Shown in pieces: positions 17,372 to 26,257 of a DNA stretch of 59,377 nucleotides. Location: contig NZ_KB899299.1 of NCBI RefSeq assembly GCF_000378145.1, forward strand, positions 1 to 59,377. The letters run 5' to 3'. Position numbers and translations under genes: made by a program. The notes beneath the pieces were generated by a model. It did no database searches and was not told where the DNA came from. It worked only from the letters and a program-made list of their open reading frames with translations. Numbering within the stretch: position 1 is the first letter of the stretch; every line of letters begins with the position of its first letter. Source of the stretch: Saccharibacillus kuerlensis DSM 22868. Its GTDB lineage: Bacteria; Bacillota; Bacilli; Paenibacillales; Paenibacillaceae.

Positions 17372-17703
17372 GTCAGAACACAGGCGCCGGCTGGGGACTG
17401 TTGGCGCTGGCGATCATTCTGGAATTGAGCGCAACAATCTTGATGAAGGTATCCGGAGGTTTTACTAGGCTGTGGCCTTCGGTATTCATGTTTGTATGCT
17501 ATGGCGCCAGCTTTACGCTGCTGAACTTTTCGGTGAAACATATTCCTCTCGGTGTCGCCTATGCGATCTGGTCGGGCGTCGGGATCACGATGATCGGCAT
17601 TGTCGGGCATTACTTTTTCGAGGAGCGGTTGAAGATCACTTCGCTGCTCTGGATGAGTTTTATTTTGATCGGTATTGTCGGGTTGAAATGGAGCGAGTCT
17701 TGA
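17368..17703 (+). CDS. SMR-family small multidrug exporter subunit
   Basis: A 111-residue four-helix protein of the EmrE/QacC family. The essential membrane glutamate is E19 in LAIILELSATILMK. The helix-3 signature is GVAYAIWSGVG. Proteins of this type exchange protons for cationic compounds or guanidinium as dimers. Only one subunit gene is present, so it would act as a homodimer or with a partner elsewhere. It overlaps the HAD gene. Confidence 0.9.
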   Translation: MSQNTGAGWGLLALAIILELSATILMKVSGGFTRLWPSVFMFVCYGASFTLLNFSVKHIPLGVAYAIWSGVGITMIGIVGHYFFEERLKITSLLWMSFILIGIVGLKWSES

Positions 17704-17803
17704 AAGCTGAGATCCAGCATCCGAATCGATGGACGCAAGATAAGTGCAAGATAAATGTAATAGAAGCGATGCAGAAGAATAGGATTTCAACACGGGAGGG
17801 GAA

Positions 17804-19087
17804 ATGAAACAAATGGAACGATACGAGGAAAAGCCGCTGGCGACTTTTCAGGTCATTACGGATACGCATATTCGGGACGATGCCGGTCATATTCATAATC
17901 GTCATTTCGAAGCGGCGCTGGAAGATATGGCTGATTTCTGCACAGATAGTCTGGGCATTATGCACGTGGGGGATGTGACCGATCGCGGAATGGCAGCGGA
18001 ATACCGAGAGTTCAGTCGGATCTGGGAGTCGCGTCCGTCGAATCTGCCGCATCTGTACGTCACGCTCGGCAATCATGATATCGGAGCAGTGCTGTGGGAA
18101 GAGGGAGGTACGCCCGTTGATTTGACCTCTCTGTCGGGCTTTGAGATCGAAGACGCGCTGGACGGACGGTTAGTGGAGGGATGGAAAAGAGACCGGTTAA
18201 AGGATAAGGAAGAATCAGAGGATTGGAAAAAGAATGCTGCTGGGGATAGCGGCATGTATACCGGTAGCGATATCAACATTGATACCGAAGCCAATGCCGA
18301 GACCGATATTGATATCAACATCGATACTGAAACCGAAACCGAAACCGAAACCGACTCTGAAGAAAGCGCGAACCCGCAGAATGCGGCTGAATCTATCGCC
18401 GCCGCTGCCGCCGAAGCGGGGCTCGATCTGTCCGGCTTGGCGGCGCGGCTGTCCAGTACAGGAGAAGATGCCCTTCGGACCCGGGAGCTGTGGGAACGCC
18501 GGATGCGCCGCTTTGCCGAAGCGACCGGAGAAGCTGCGCCGTATCACGATCACTGGCTCGGCGGTTATCACTTTATTTTTCTTGGCAGTGAGACTCCGCA
18601 TCCGAAAGACTGCGATCTATCGGCCGCACAGCTGGAATGGCTGAAGGAACGTTTGGCTGAAGAAGCTTCGCCGGATCGGCCGGTGTTCGTCTTCCTGCAC
18701 CAGCCGCTGATGGATACCGTGGCCGGCTCGATGCAGGAGCAGGGCTGGTATGGGGTTAATCAGGATGCTGAGCTGAAGAAAGTGCTGACCGAATGTCCGC
18801 AGGCGATTCTGTTCTCCGGACATACGCACTGGCAGCTAGAAGCGAAGCGGACGATGTACGATGGACAAGGCGTTATGCCCTCCATGTTCAACGCTTCATC
18901 GGTCGGCTATCTCTGGACAGATCAGGACGACCATCTGACAGGCAGCGAAGGGCTGCAGGTTGAGATTTATGAGAATCGAGTCGTTGTACGCGGACGGGAC
19001 TTCGTACGGCGTTCCTGGATTGAGAGAGCAGAATACACGGTGACTTATCCGGTGAGAGTCCCGCTGCAGGCTGATCCGCGTTCTTGA
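17804..19087 (+). CDS. Calcineurin-like phosphoesterase with an acidic repeat insert
   Basis: A 427-residue metallophosphoesterase. Metal motifs are ITDTHIRDD near the start, HVGDVTDRG, LGNHDIG and SGHTHWQ. There is no signal peptide, so it should be cytoplasmic. Between the third and fourth motifs lies a low-complexity insert (about residues 145-190) of alternating D/E/T/I/N, built at 18330-18356 from repeated GAAACC hexamers. The enzyme core is otherwise typical of cAMP-phosphodiesterase-type or UDP-sugar-type hydrolases. GGGAGGGG precedes the ATG. Confidence 0.85.
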   Translation: MKQMERYEEKPLATFQVITDTHIRDDAGHIHNRHFEAALEDMADFCTDSLGIMHVGDVTDRGMAAEYREFSRIWESRPSNLPHLYVTLGNHDIGAVLWEEGGTPVDLTSLSGFEIEDALDGRLVEGWKRDRLKDKEESEDWKKNAAGDSGMYTGSDINIDTEANAETDIDINIDTETETETETDSEESANPQNAAESIAAAAAEAGLDLSGLAARLSSTGEDALRTRELWERRMRRFAEATGEAAPYHDHWLGGYHFIFLGSETPHPKDCDLSAAQLEWLKERLAEEASPDRPVFVFLHQPLMDTVAGSMQEQGWYGVNQDAELKKVLTECPQAILFSGHTHWQLEAKRTMYDGQGVMPSMFNASSVGYLWTDQDDHLTGSEGLQVEIYENRVVVRGRDFVRRSWIERAEYTVTYPVRVPLQADPRS

Positions 19088-19196
19088 TTGTTATCGCGCG
19101 ATCGGAATGAATGCTTCCCGCCGCTATTAGATTTTCATTTTCAACAGGACTTTCTTATCCATTAGAGCCTTCTCGAAAGAGCCTTCTCGAAATTCC

Positions 19197-19228
19197 AAGA
19201 CCTTTCGCTTCCAGCGGAAGGTCTTTTT
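19197..19228 (+). terminator. Terminator after the phosphoesterase gene
   Basis: AAGACCTTTCGCT pairs with AGCGGAAGGTCTT over a three-base loop, followed by TTTTT. Confidence 0.8.
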
Positions 19229-19360
19229 GGGCTTCGGCAAACTTTCTCGCCTGCCACCGGGAATGTGTCTTGTTATATGGTAAAAGAATGCGGTAACGTT
19301 ATAGATCTAAAGTGTGACTAAAAGTCGGTATGTACAGATAAATCGAAGGAGGACAAAGCA

Positions 19361-20146
19361 ATGAAGATGTATATCACAGATGCATTTGCCGAAAAGGCTT
19401 TCCAGGGCAATCCAGCGGCTGTTTGTATATTGGATGAAGAACGTCCGGACTCATGGATGGGACGGGTTGCAGCGGAGATGAATTTGTCGGAGACGGCTTT
19501 TTTGTTAAAAAAGGAAAACGGCTATTCGCTGCGCTGGTTCACGCCGGAAGCGGAAGTCGATCTATGCGGACATGCGACATTGGCAAGCGCACATGCACTG
19601 TGGGCCGAGCTTGGCGAAACGTCGGAGAAACTGGCATTTGATACGCGCAGTGGCATCTTGACAGCAGTGCGTACCGAAGACGGCATCGAATTGGATTTTC
19701 CGCTTGAGCCGGTACAGCCCTGCGAGGCGGAGCCGGAACTGTTGGCGGCTCTCGGCTTAAGCACATCGCCCGCCTATGCCGGTGGCAATCGGATGGACCG
19801 GCTTGTTCTGCTTCCGGATGAAGAATCGCTTACCGCCCTGAAGCCCGATTTTTCCATGCTGCGGAACGTACCGGCAAGAGGAGTGATCGTAACGGCCCCA
19901 TCCAGCAGACCGGGCATCGACTTTGTCTCCCGCTGCTTCTATCCGGGGATCGGAATCGACGAGGACCCGGTCACCGGTTCAGCGCACTGCGGCTTGGGTC
20001 CGTTCTGGAGTGAGCGTCTCGGACGCAGCGAGTTAACTGCGCTGCAGCTGTCCAAGCGGCAGGGGCTGCTGAAGCTGCACGTCGGATCGGAACGAATTCG
20101 GATTGCAGGCCGCGCTGTGACCGTGCTGCGTGGAGAGCTGGCCTGA
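19361..20146 (+). CDS. PhzF-family isomerase/epimerase-like protein
   Basis: A 261-residue protein with the two-lobed diaminopimelate-epimerase-like PhzF fold. The catalytic glutamate is E44 in MNLSETAFL. Conserved AFQGNPAAV, EVDLCGHATLA and DEDPVTGSAHCGL complete the signature. Family members isomerise small acids, but in most non-phenazine bacteria the substrate is unknown; no phenazine genes are nearby. AAGGAGGAC precedes the ATG. It is a single-gene unit. Confidence 0.9.
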   Translation: MKMYITDAFAEKAFQGNPAAVCILDEERPDSWMGRVAAEMNLSETAFLLKKENGYSLRWFTPEAEVDLCGHATLASAHALWAELGETSEKLAFDTRSGILTAVRTEDGIELDFPLEPVQPCEAEPELLAALGLSTSPAYAGGNRMDRLVLLPDEESLTALKPDFSMLRNVPARGVIVTAPSSRPGIDFVSRCFYPGIGIDEDPVTGSAHCGLGPFWSERLGRSELTALQLSKRQGLLKLHVGSERIRIAGRAVTVLRGELA

Positions 20147-20238
20147 TCTCTTGGATTTCGCAGCTGAGATCTGGCTATTCTGCACGCTTACCTAAAGCAA
20201 AAAGAGCGTTTGATTGAAACTGGAATAACTTAAATTTG

Positions 20239-20281
20239 AAGGCGGGAATTTCTGGAGACGGACATCACCGCCTTCTTTTTC
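20239..20281 (+). terminator. Terminator after the PhzF-family gene
   Basis: AAGGCGG pairs with CCGCCTT across a loop of about 22 bases, then CTTTTT. Confidence 0.6.
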
Positions 20282-20366
20282 GTGTAAATATAGGATTGAG
20301 GATACAAGCAGTTGTCAGATTAGGGTCCTACACCGCATGAACCGTGTAAAGGGAGGCAATATCACA

Positions 20367-21107
20367 ATGAGCGAATGGTATGAAGAGAGTTTTGGCGAAG
20401 ATTATTTGAGGGTGTACAATTATCGGGACGAACAGGGCGCAGCGCATGAAGTGCACGAGATGATCTCCTGGCTGAAGCTGGAGAAGGGCGCGAAAGTGCT
20501 GGATCTATGCTGTGGAATGGGACGGCATTCGCTATCACTCGCGGAGAAGGGCTACGAAGTTACCGGTATGGACCTTTCCGATGTGCTGCTGGACGAGGCG
20601 AAGAAGGAAGACGGAGCGGATCGGATTCGATGGGTGCAGGGCGACATGCGCGAACTGCCTTTCGAAGACGGGGAGTTTGATGCAGTAGTCAATTTGTTCA
20701 CGTCTTTCGGTTATTTCGAAGAAGATGCCGAACATATTCGGGTGCTGAAGGAAATTCAGCGTGTGCTGCGTCCGGGCGGACAATTTATTATCGATTTTAT
20801 GAACCCGCCGCATGTGAAAAGTCATCTGAAGCCTTATACCGAGCGCGAGGAAGAAGGGCTGAAGATCGAAGAACGCCGCACGATCGAGGATGGATTTGTC
20901 AAAAAGCATATTACAATCATTCCGGAAACGGAAGATGGCGGAGAGCAGCGCGAATACGACGAGCGTGTTAAATTGTATACACTGGAACGTTTTACGGATA
21001 TGCTGGATGAGGCGGCTTTGAAAGCCGAAGACGTACGCGGAAGTTACGATCAGAACAAGTATAAGGCGGATTCACCGAGGATGATTTTTGTCGGAAAAAG
21101 GTTCTAA
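20367..21107 (+). CDS. Class I SAM-dependent methyltransferase
   Basis: A 246-residue Rossmann-fold methyltransferase. Motif I is VLDLCCGMGRHSLSLAE, followed by VTGMDLSDVLL, WVQGDMRELPF and FDAVVNLFTSFGYF. The N-terminal EWYEESFGEDYLRVY is characteristic of a cytosolic small-molecule methyltransferase group. The ATG at 20367 has GGGAGG upstream; ten codons of the longer frame before it lack a ribosome site. The substrate is not predictable. Confidence 0.88.
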   Translation: MSEWYEESFGEDYLRVYNYRDEQGAAHEVHEMISWLKLEKGAKVLDLCCGMGRHSLSLAEKGYEVTGMDLSDVLLDEAKKEDGADRIRWVQGDMRELPFEDGEFDAVVNLFTSFGYFEEDAEHIRVLKEIQRVLRPGGQFIIDFMNPPHVKSHLKPYTEREEEGLKIEERRTIEDGFVKKHITIIPETEDGGEQREYDERVKLYTLERFTDMLDEAALKAEDVRGSYDQNKYKADSPRMIFVGKRF

Positions 21108-21162
21108 GCAGGCAGGCCTCGGGTATATAGCACTATTATGCTTGCTTAAGAGGTGTATATAA

Positions 21163-22422
21163 ATGTCAACAAAAGAAGATCTTAATCGAAAAATTGAAGA
21201 ACTGGAGCGCGAAAACCGGAACTATAAAATAGAAATGGATCGGCTGGAGCACCTGCTTGGCGAAGAACGCAAGGCACGTCAGGAAGCCCAGCAGGAATCG
21301 AAGAATAAGGCACACTTTGTAGCGGTGCTTAGTCATGAGATTCGTAATCCGCTTAACGGCATTGTCGCTATGAGCGATCTGCTGCAGGAAACCGAACTGA
21401 CGGAAGAACAGCAAAACTATATGGACATTATTCAGAGCAGCAATGAGTCGTTGTTGGAACTCGTTAACGGCATTCTCGATATGAGCCGCCTGGAAGCGGG
21501 GAAAATGACTGTAGCCTATAACCCGTTCGATCTGATCAATACGGTTGAAAACTTAATTTATACACTTGCTCCTCAAGCTTTCGGTAAAAATGTTGAAGTT
21601 ATTTTGAAAGTCGAATCGGAAATTCCGCTGTTCGTTGTCGGAGACGCATTGAAAGTACGGCAGATTTTCCTGAATTTGATGCAGAACGCAATCAAGTTTA
21701 CGCATGAAGGAGAAATTTCGTTCGAGCTCAAACGTATTCCTACTCTGGAGGAGAACAATATTTCGGTTAGTTTTGTCATTCATGATACTGGTATCGGGAT
21801 GTCGGAAAAGCAGCTGAAGCACATTTTCGACGTCTACACCCAGGTGCATGAATCATCGCAGCATACTTATGAAGGAGCCGGACTCGGCATGTCTATTACG
21901 AAAAACCTGATTGAGCTGCTGGGCGGAGAATTGGAAGTATCAAGCGAAGAAGGTAAGGGAACAACGATCGAGGTCATGCTGTCATTCGAGCGCTACACGG
22001 ACCTGCCTTCCATTCCGTTTGAGAATGACGTATTAGAAGGCATGCGCTTCCTCGTTGTAGATCGGCAGGCGACCAGTCGAAACACGATTGTCGGCATGCT
22101 GGAAGGTTGGGGCGCTCACGCGGAATCTTCTGAAGAAATGGACAAAGAGTTGGTAGAACGGGTTGGTATGGGCTCGTTTGACGTTGTGTTTATTGACGGG
22201 AGTACGCTTAAGCGCAATGAAGTATTTCGTGAGTTGCAGCAAATTCCGGATCTGAATCTATTTCTGCTTGCATGGCTTGGCGAAAAAATAGAAGATGGAG
22301 AACGAATCTTTTTCCGGTCGATTGTGCCCAAGCCGATTCGCAAGCTGCATATGCTAAACGCGATTTTGGCCATGGAAAAAAACGATAGATATTTAATTCG
22401 CGATTCGGATCGCAAAAAATGA
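21163..22422 (+). CDS. Cytosolic histidine kinase with a degenerate receiver domain
   Basis: A 419-residue protein without membrane segments. A coiled coil (about 1-48) leads into HisKA with H58 (VLSHEIRNPLNG). The ATPase domain shows QNAIKFTHEG, DTGIGMSEKQ and GAGLGMSITKNLIELLGG. From about residue 288 a receiver-like domain follows; it keeps the phospho-acceptor aspartate in VVFIDGS and the lysine in IVPKPIRK, but the acidic pair is reduced to one aspartate in LVVDRQATSR. No sensor domain and no adjacent response regulator were seen. An AGAGGTG site precedes the ATG. Confidence 0.88.
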   Translation: MSTKEDLNRKIEELERENRNYKIEMDRLEHLLGEERKARQEAQQESKNKAHFVAVLSHEIRNPLNGIVAMSDLLQETELTEEQQNYMDIIQSSNESLLELVNGILDMSRLEAGKMTVAYNPFDLINTVENLIYTLAPQAFGKNVEVILKVESEIPLFVVGDALKVRQIFLNLMQNAIKFTHEGEISFELKRIPTLEENNISVSFVIHDTGIGMSEKQLKHIFDVYTQVHESSQHTYEGAGLGMSITKNLIELLGGELEVSSEEGKGTTIEVMLSFERYTDLPSIPFENDVLEGMRFLVVDRQATSRNTIVGMLEGWGAHAESSEEMDKELVERVGMGSFDVVFIDGSTLKRNEVFRELQQIPDLNLFLLAWLGEKIEDGERIFFRSIVPKPIRKLHMLNAILAMEKNDRYLIRDSDRKK

Positions 22423-22483
22423 TGGGTTCTACGGCATATACGTTCTGATCAGTGAACGGTAAGGAAGGGACGAGAGGCTGCAG

Positions 22484-23494
22484 ATGAGTCAATCACGAGT
22501 GACAGATTACGGCGAACTGACACGGGCACGGATGAGCATGTCTTTTCCGCTGCGTTGGGTCAACAGCTATATGCTGCCGGGAGAAGAGGGATGGACGATT
22601 GTCGATCCCGGCCCGCGTTCGGCGGAAAATGAAGCAGCCTGGGATGAGGTGCTGAATGAACTGGGCTTCTCTTACGAAGAAATATCTTCGATTGTACTAA
22701 CGCATCATCATCCAGATCATTATGGTTTGGCCGGCTGGCTGCAGGAGCGAAGCGGAGCGCAGGTCTGGATGTCGAAGGCTGCAAGCGAAGCGGCTCGGCG
22801 CAATTGGGGAGGCACAGAGTTCCAGCCGGAAGGGAGCTTTGATGCGGCGACGATCGATCTGTATCGTCGTCACGGCATGGGTGACGATCGTTTGGCTCAA
22901 CTCCCGGAGCATCTGTCGGGTTTTCGAACACAGATCGAGCCTCAGCCGGAGATTACGATCATCGAACCGGGACTGCCGATTCGCTTCGGCGGGCGTCTGT
23001 GGCGGCCGATCGAGACAGGCGGTCATGCGGAAGGACATTTGTCTTTCTATGAGGAGGAGACCGGCCTAATCCTATGCGGCGATGCGGTACTGCCGCGTAT
23101 TTCGCCGAATATCTCCTACAGCCCGGGCGGCGATCTCCATCCACTGCGTTCGTATCTGAACGGGCTGCGGACGCTTGGAGCGCTGCATGTAACCCAGGCA
23201 TTTCCCGGTCATCGCGATCCGTTCAAGAACTTTACGGAACGGACGGAGCAGCTGCTCGAACATCACGAGCAGCGCTTGGACCGGATGGAGGAGCTGCTGC
23301 GCAGCGAACCTCGCAGTGCCTATGAGATCTGCACGACTCTGTTCGGCACTTCGCTAGGAATTCATCAGCTGCGTTTCGCCTTGTCGGAGACTCTCGCGCA
23401 TCTGGTAGAGCTTGCGGATCGCGGCCGGGCGTACTGTAACCAAGAGGGAGACGTCATCACATTCGGTTCTTTGACCGTGAACCAATCACCTTAA
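22484..23494 (+). CDS. Metallo-beta-lactamase-fold hydrolase
   Basis: A 336-residue MBL-fold hydrolase. The metal site LTHHHPDHYGLAG is typical, with further ligands in ETGGHAEGHLSFY, LCGDAVLP and AFPGHRDP. After the MBL core a helical winged-helix-like tail (about 260-325, beginning HHEQRLDRMEELL) resembles the substrate-specificity tail of LACTB2-like and hydroxyacyl-thioester hydrolases. The protein is cytoplasmic and its substrate is unknown. Its transcript enters the dispersed element downstream. Confidence 0.88.
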   Translation: MSQSRVTDYGELTRARMSMSFPLRWVNSYMLPGEEGWTIVDPGPRSAENEAAWDEVLNELGFSYEEISSIVLTHHHPDHYGLAGWLQERSGAQVWMSKAASEAARRNWGGTEFQPEGSFDAATIDLYRRHGMGDDRLAQLPEHLSGFRTQIEPQPEITIIEPGLPIRFGGRLWRPIETGGHAEGHLSFYEEETGLILCGDAVLPRISPNISYSPGGDLHPLRSYLNGLRTLGALHVTQAFPGHRDPFKNFTERTEQLLEHHEQRLDRMEELLRSEPRSAYEICTTLFGTSLGIHQLRFALSETLAHLVELADRGRAYCNQEGDVITFGSLTVNQSP

Positions 23495-23580
23495 CGTGAA
23501 CCAATTACTTTAGCCCCCGCTGCTCAAACAGTACGTTTTCGCCGGACTCGAATGAAAAGGTTGTTAAAGAAATCACGACG

Positions 23581-23611
23581 AAGCCCGTTCTCTTTTTAGA
23601 GAACGGGCTTT
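23581..23611 (+). terminator. Left hairpin flanking element copy 2
   Basis: A 12-bp perfect stem, AAGCCCGTTCTC with GAGAACGGGCTT, followed by only TTC rather than a T tract before the element begins at 23612. Most of it is repeated at 23853-23881. Confidence 0.7.
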
Positions 23612-23852
23612 CAACGTGTCGAGAAACTCCAATTCAAAGTGAAGCGGATGTGCGAAGGGAGAAATTCAGTGAAGGAGCGCCAGCGTTCGCCTTTGAAATT
23701 GAGAAAAAACCAATTCAAAGTTTAATCCATTTTCTCAATTTCAACACGCGACCTAAAGCTTTTCGAAGAAAGGCACATCGTAAGCATCAGCTAACGAATT
23801 TCTCTCGCAGCCATTGAGTTTGCACAGCGAATAGGACTTTCTCGACAGCCTG
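23612..23852 (+). mobile_element. Dispersed terminator-associated element, copy 2
   Basis: A complete 241-bp copy running from CAACGTGTCGAGAAACTC to GGACTTTCTCGACAGCCTG. The termini TGTCGAGAAACT (23617-23628) and ACTTTCTCGACA (23836-23847) are inverted repeats with one mismatch. The internal stem TTGAAATTGAGAAAA (23693-23707) pairs perfectly with 23730-23744. About 38 bp after GCGACC are absent from copy 3. The flanking hairpins are near-identical duplicates. Confidence 0.88.
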
Positions 23853-23881
23853 TCCGTTCTCTTTTAGAGAACGGGCTTTTT
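23853..23881 (+). terminator. Right hairpin flanking element copy 2
   Basis: CCGTTCTC pairs with GAGAACGG and is followed by GCTTTTTT. It duplicates the left hairpin with one base deleted in the loop, and unlike the left copy it has the T tract. Confidence 0.75.
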
Positions 23882-24087
23882 GATTTGTGTGTAAAAAACA
23901 TAGGTCGGATTCAAAGGATATCGATCAAGCCCCAAAAAAGATTATTTTAAAAATTAAAAATAGAGTGATCCAAATTCATGAACCCTGCGTTTCACCCAAT
24001 GTAAGCGAGAGAAACAAGGGCAAACAAAACATAGAAGAACACCTAATCACCAAAATGATACACACACACACAACTGGAGGGATTAAG
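23882..24087. other. AT-rich leader before the stalk-domain gene
   Basis: Contains a CACACACACACACA run just upstream of the ribosome site and no clear promoter hexamers. A longer in-frame reading upstream (from 23887) has no ribosome site and is not counted as coding. Confidence 0.4.
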
Positions 24088-25800
24088 ATGTTTAAAATGT
24101 TCAATGTAAAAAATCTCGAAACAAAGAAGTTCAATGTTAAGAAGTTGGCTGTTCCGGTACTTGGCTTGGCTCTGATTGTTCCGACAGTAGCAGGATTCGC
24201 TCCGGCACAAGCTTCGGCAGCAGCAACGAACATTGCAGCAACAGCAGCGCAAATGTCAACCATGAAGGCATCGGCTGCAACACCTGCAGTCGAATTGAGA
24301 TCGGCGCTGGACCTTCTCCTTTCCGAACATTATCAACTGGCGGTCAACGCGATGATTACAGCGTATGAAGGTTCGCCTGACGCGGCTGCCGCATATGCGG
24401 CGCTGGATCAGAACGCGAAAGACATGCTTCCGGCGATCGAATCGCTGTATGGCAAAGAAGGCGCAGCCGAATTCGGACGCATCTTCAACGCCCACAACAA
24501 AGCGACCGACGATCTGGTAAAAGCACAAAAAGCCGGCAATACTGCAGCTGTGCAAGCAGCTGAAGCGAATCTCGAGAAATTCATTAAAGAATTCTCCGCA
24601 TTCCTGGGTACAGCAACAGGCGGCAAACTGCCTCAGGCAACAGCTGAGCAAGTACTTCGCCTTCACGAAGGCCAAGTGCAAGAAGCTTTCGATAAGCATG
24701 TAGCAGGCGACTTCAAGGGAGCTTACACTTCTTACCGTACAGGCCTGAGCACTATGTTCACGATCAGCGAAGCGCTGTCGACCGCAATCGTGACGCAAAT
24801 GCCGGAGAAATTCCAGAACACGAAATCGGATACGCCTGCAGGTGATCTAAGATCGGCGCTGAACTATCTGTTCGCTGAGCACTTTGCTCTGGCTACTCTG
24901 CAAATGAAAGAGCAGTATAACGGTATGAGCGCAAGCAGTAATGCACTGGTTGCAGCAGAAGCGGCTAACACCAAAGATTTCAAAGCTGCGATTGCTTCGG
25001 TCTACGGTGCAGCAGGTGCGGACCAGTTCGAGAAGCTCTGGACGACTGACCACATTAACGTACAGGCTCAATATGTAGCAGCTGTGAAGAGCGAGGATCA
25101 GGCGGCAATTACAGCAGCTAAGGCTCAAATCACAAAGTTTACAAAAGAAATGGCGGCATTCCTGGCTGCGGCAACCGAGAACCGCATTCCGGAAGCCGGA
25201 GCGCTTGAAGGACTGACCGCGCACGAGAACCAAGTGCAGCAGGTTCTTGATCAATACGCAGCCCAAGATTACACAGGTTCTTACAAAACGGAACGCGAAG
25301 GTTACGCTCTGATGTTCGGTGTAGGCAAACTGCTCAGCGGCGCACTTGTCGACCAGTTCAATTCGAACTTCCAAGAACCTGCAATGACTCCGGCAAAGCC
25401 TGATCCGGCGAATCTGAACATCATGACGGTTAAACTGCAGGTGGGCAGTCCAAACCTGACACTTAACGGCAAAACGACCAAGATGGATACAATGCCTCGT
25501 GTCTGGAGCGGCACAACTTATGTACCGCTGCGCTTCCTGAGCGAAGGCATCGGTGCGGACGTGAAATACGATAACAAGACCAAAGCCGTAACCGTTAAAG
25601 CAGGCAGCGATACGCTGAAATTCTGGCTGAACAAAGACTTCATGGAAGTTAACGGTAAGAGACAGCCGGTAGGACACAAAGTATTCGCGGATGAGAACGG
25701 CAGAACAGTGGTGCCACTGCGCTTTATCACAGGTCTGCTGGGTTGGGACATTGCCGTAAACAGCAGCAATTGGACAATCACACTCACTAAATCGATGTAA
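24088..25800 (+). CDS. Exported stalk-domain (copper amine oxidase N-terminal) protein with duplicated helical domain
   Basis: A 570-residue secreted protein; the ATG follows CTGGAGGG. The signal peptide contains LAVPVLGLALIVPTVAG and ends near QASA. Two helical repeats of about 165 residues follow, each starting LRSAL(D/N)(L/Y)L(L/F)(S/A)EH and containing AI(E/A)S(L/V)YG and LxxHExQVQ(E/Q). A C-terminal stalk domain has TYVPLRFLSEGIGADVKYD and RTVVPLRFITGLLGWDI, built from paired beta repeats. Such proteins sit on the cell surface of Paenibacillaceae; a role in wall binding is inferred. No copper oxidase catalytic domain is present. Confidence 0.85.
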   Translation: MFKMFNVKNLETKKFNVKKLAVPVLGLALIVPTVAGFAPAQASAAATNIAATAAQMSTMKASAATPAVELRSALDLLLSEHYQLAVNAMITAYEGSPDAAAAYAALDQNAKDMLPAIESLYGKEGAAEFGRIFNAHNKATDDLVKAQKAGNTAAVQAAEANLEKFIKEFSAFLGTATGGKLPQATAEQVLRLHEGQVQEAFDKHVAGDFKGAYTSYRTGLSTMFTISEALSTAIVTQMPEKFQNTKSDTPAGDLRSALNYLFAEHFALATLQMKEQYNGMSASSNALVAAEAANTKDFKAAIASVYGAAGADQFEKLWTTDHINVQAQYVAAVKSEDQAAITAAKAQITKFTKEMAAFLAAATENRIPEAGALEGLTAHENQVQQVLDQYAAQDYTGSYKTEREGYALMFGVGKLLSGALVDQFNSNFQEPAMTPAKPDPANLNIMTVKLQVGSPNLTLNGKTTKMDTMPRVWSGTTYVPLRFLSEGIGADVKYDNKTKAVTVKAGSDTLKFWLNKDFMEVNGKRQPVGHKVFADENGRTVVPLRFITGLLGWDIAVNSSNWTITLTKSM

Positions 25801-25867
25801 GACATTTAAGGTATAATTGCCAACAAAGAGTCAGTACAAGAATAGGCTCGAAAAACGCAATAATTTG

Positions 25868-25908
25868 CCGCGGCGCCCGCTTAGATTGTGGGAGCCGCGG
25901 TTTTATTT
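25868..25908 (+). terminator. Terminator after the stalk-domain gene
   Basis: CCGCGGC and CCC pair with GGG and GCCGCGG across a loop, followed by TTTTATTT. Confidence 0.8.
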
Positions 25909-25941
25909 CGTTTTACCGCTCGCAAGCAGGTCTTATCGATT

Positions 25942-25970
25942 TTGACAGCATGTTCAGCCACTGATAGGCT
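25942..25970 (+). promoter_or_regulatory. Sigma-A promoter for the small acidic gene
   Basis: A consensus TTGACA (25942-25947) is followed after 17 bp by TAGGCT (25965-25970). It lies about 40 bases before the start codon at 26012. Confidence 0.6.
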
Positions 25971-26011
25971 AGCGATAGATAAACAAAACTTCATTAAGAG
26001 GAGGAATTCCG

Positions 26012-26185
26012 ATGCTGGAAAGAAAAATTCCGATTCTGGAAAGAAAATCCGACCTTTATGAAGAATGGTATGACTATGACGATTATGTGGACGACGTGCT
26101 TCGCGGATACATTGGACCGAAAGACACGGGATTCGAAGAAGTTCGTATTCGAGAAGACGAAGAGGCGGAGAAAAAGTCGGTATAA
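26012..26185 (+). CDS. Small acidic protein (57 aa), unknown function
   Basis: Encodes MLERKIPILERKSDLYEEWY, then DYDDYVDDVL and a glutamate-rich C-terminus ending KKSV. A very strong AAGAGGAGGAA site, its own promoter and its own terminator support expression. About a third of residues are acidic. The start region is a 21-bp tandem duplication (25999-26040), so the first residues repeat (MLERKIP, ILERKSD). No family is recognised; it might be a regulator or an adaptor (inference only). Confidence 0.7.
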   Translation: MLERKIPILERKSDLYEEWYDYDDYVDDVLRGYIGPKDTGFEEVRIREDEEAEKKSV

Positions 26186-26223
26186 GCCTTTTGTCCTCTA
26201 CAGTAAGTTAAAGTAGGACCGCA

Positions 26224-26257
26224 GAAGGGTTTCCTGGAAAGGGGACCCTTCTTTTTT
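26224..26257 (+). terminator. Terminator of the small acidic gene
   Basis: GAAGGGT pairs with ACCCTTC across a 14-base loop, then TTTTTT. Confidence 0.75.

Noticed and set aside
19141-19260. Possible fourth, decayed copy of the dispersed element next to the terminator at 19197
   Set aside because: GGACTTTCTTATCC and ACTTTCTCGCCTG resemble the element's right end, but the internal stem and opposite end are missing and the hairpin is single.
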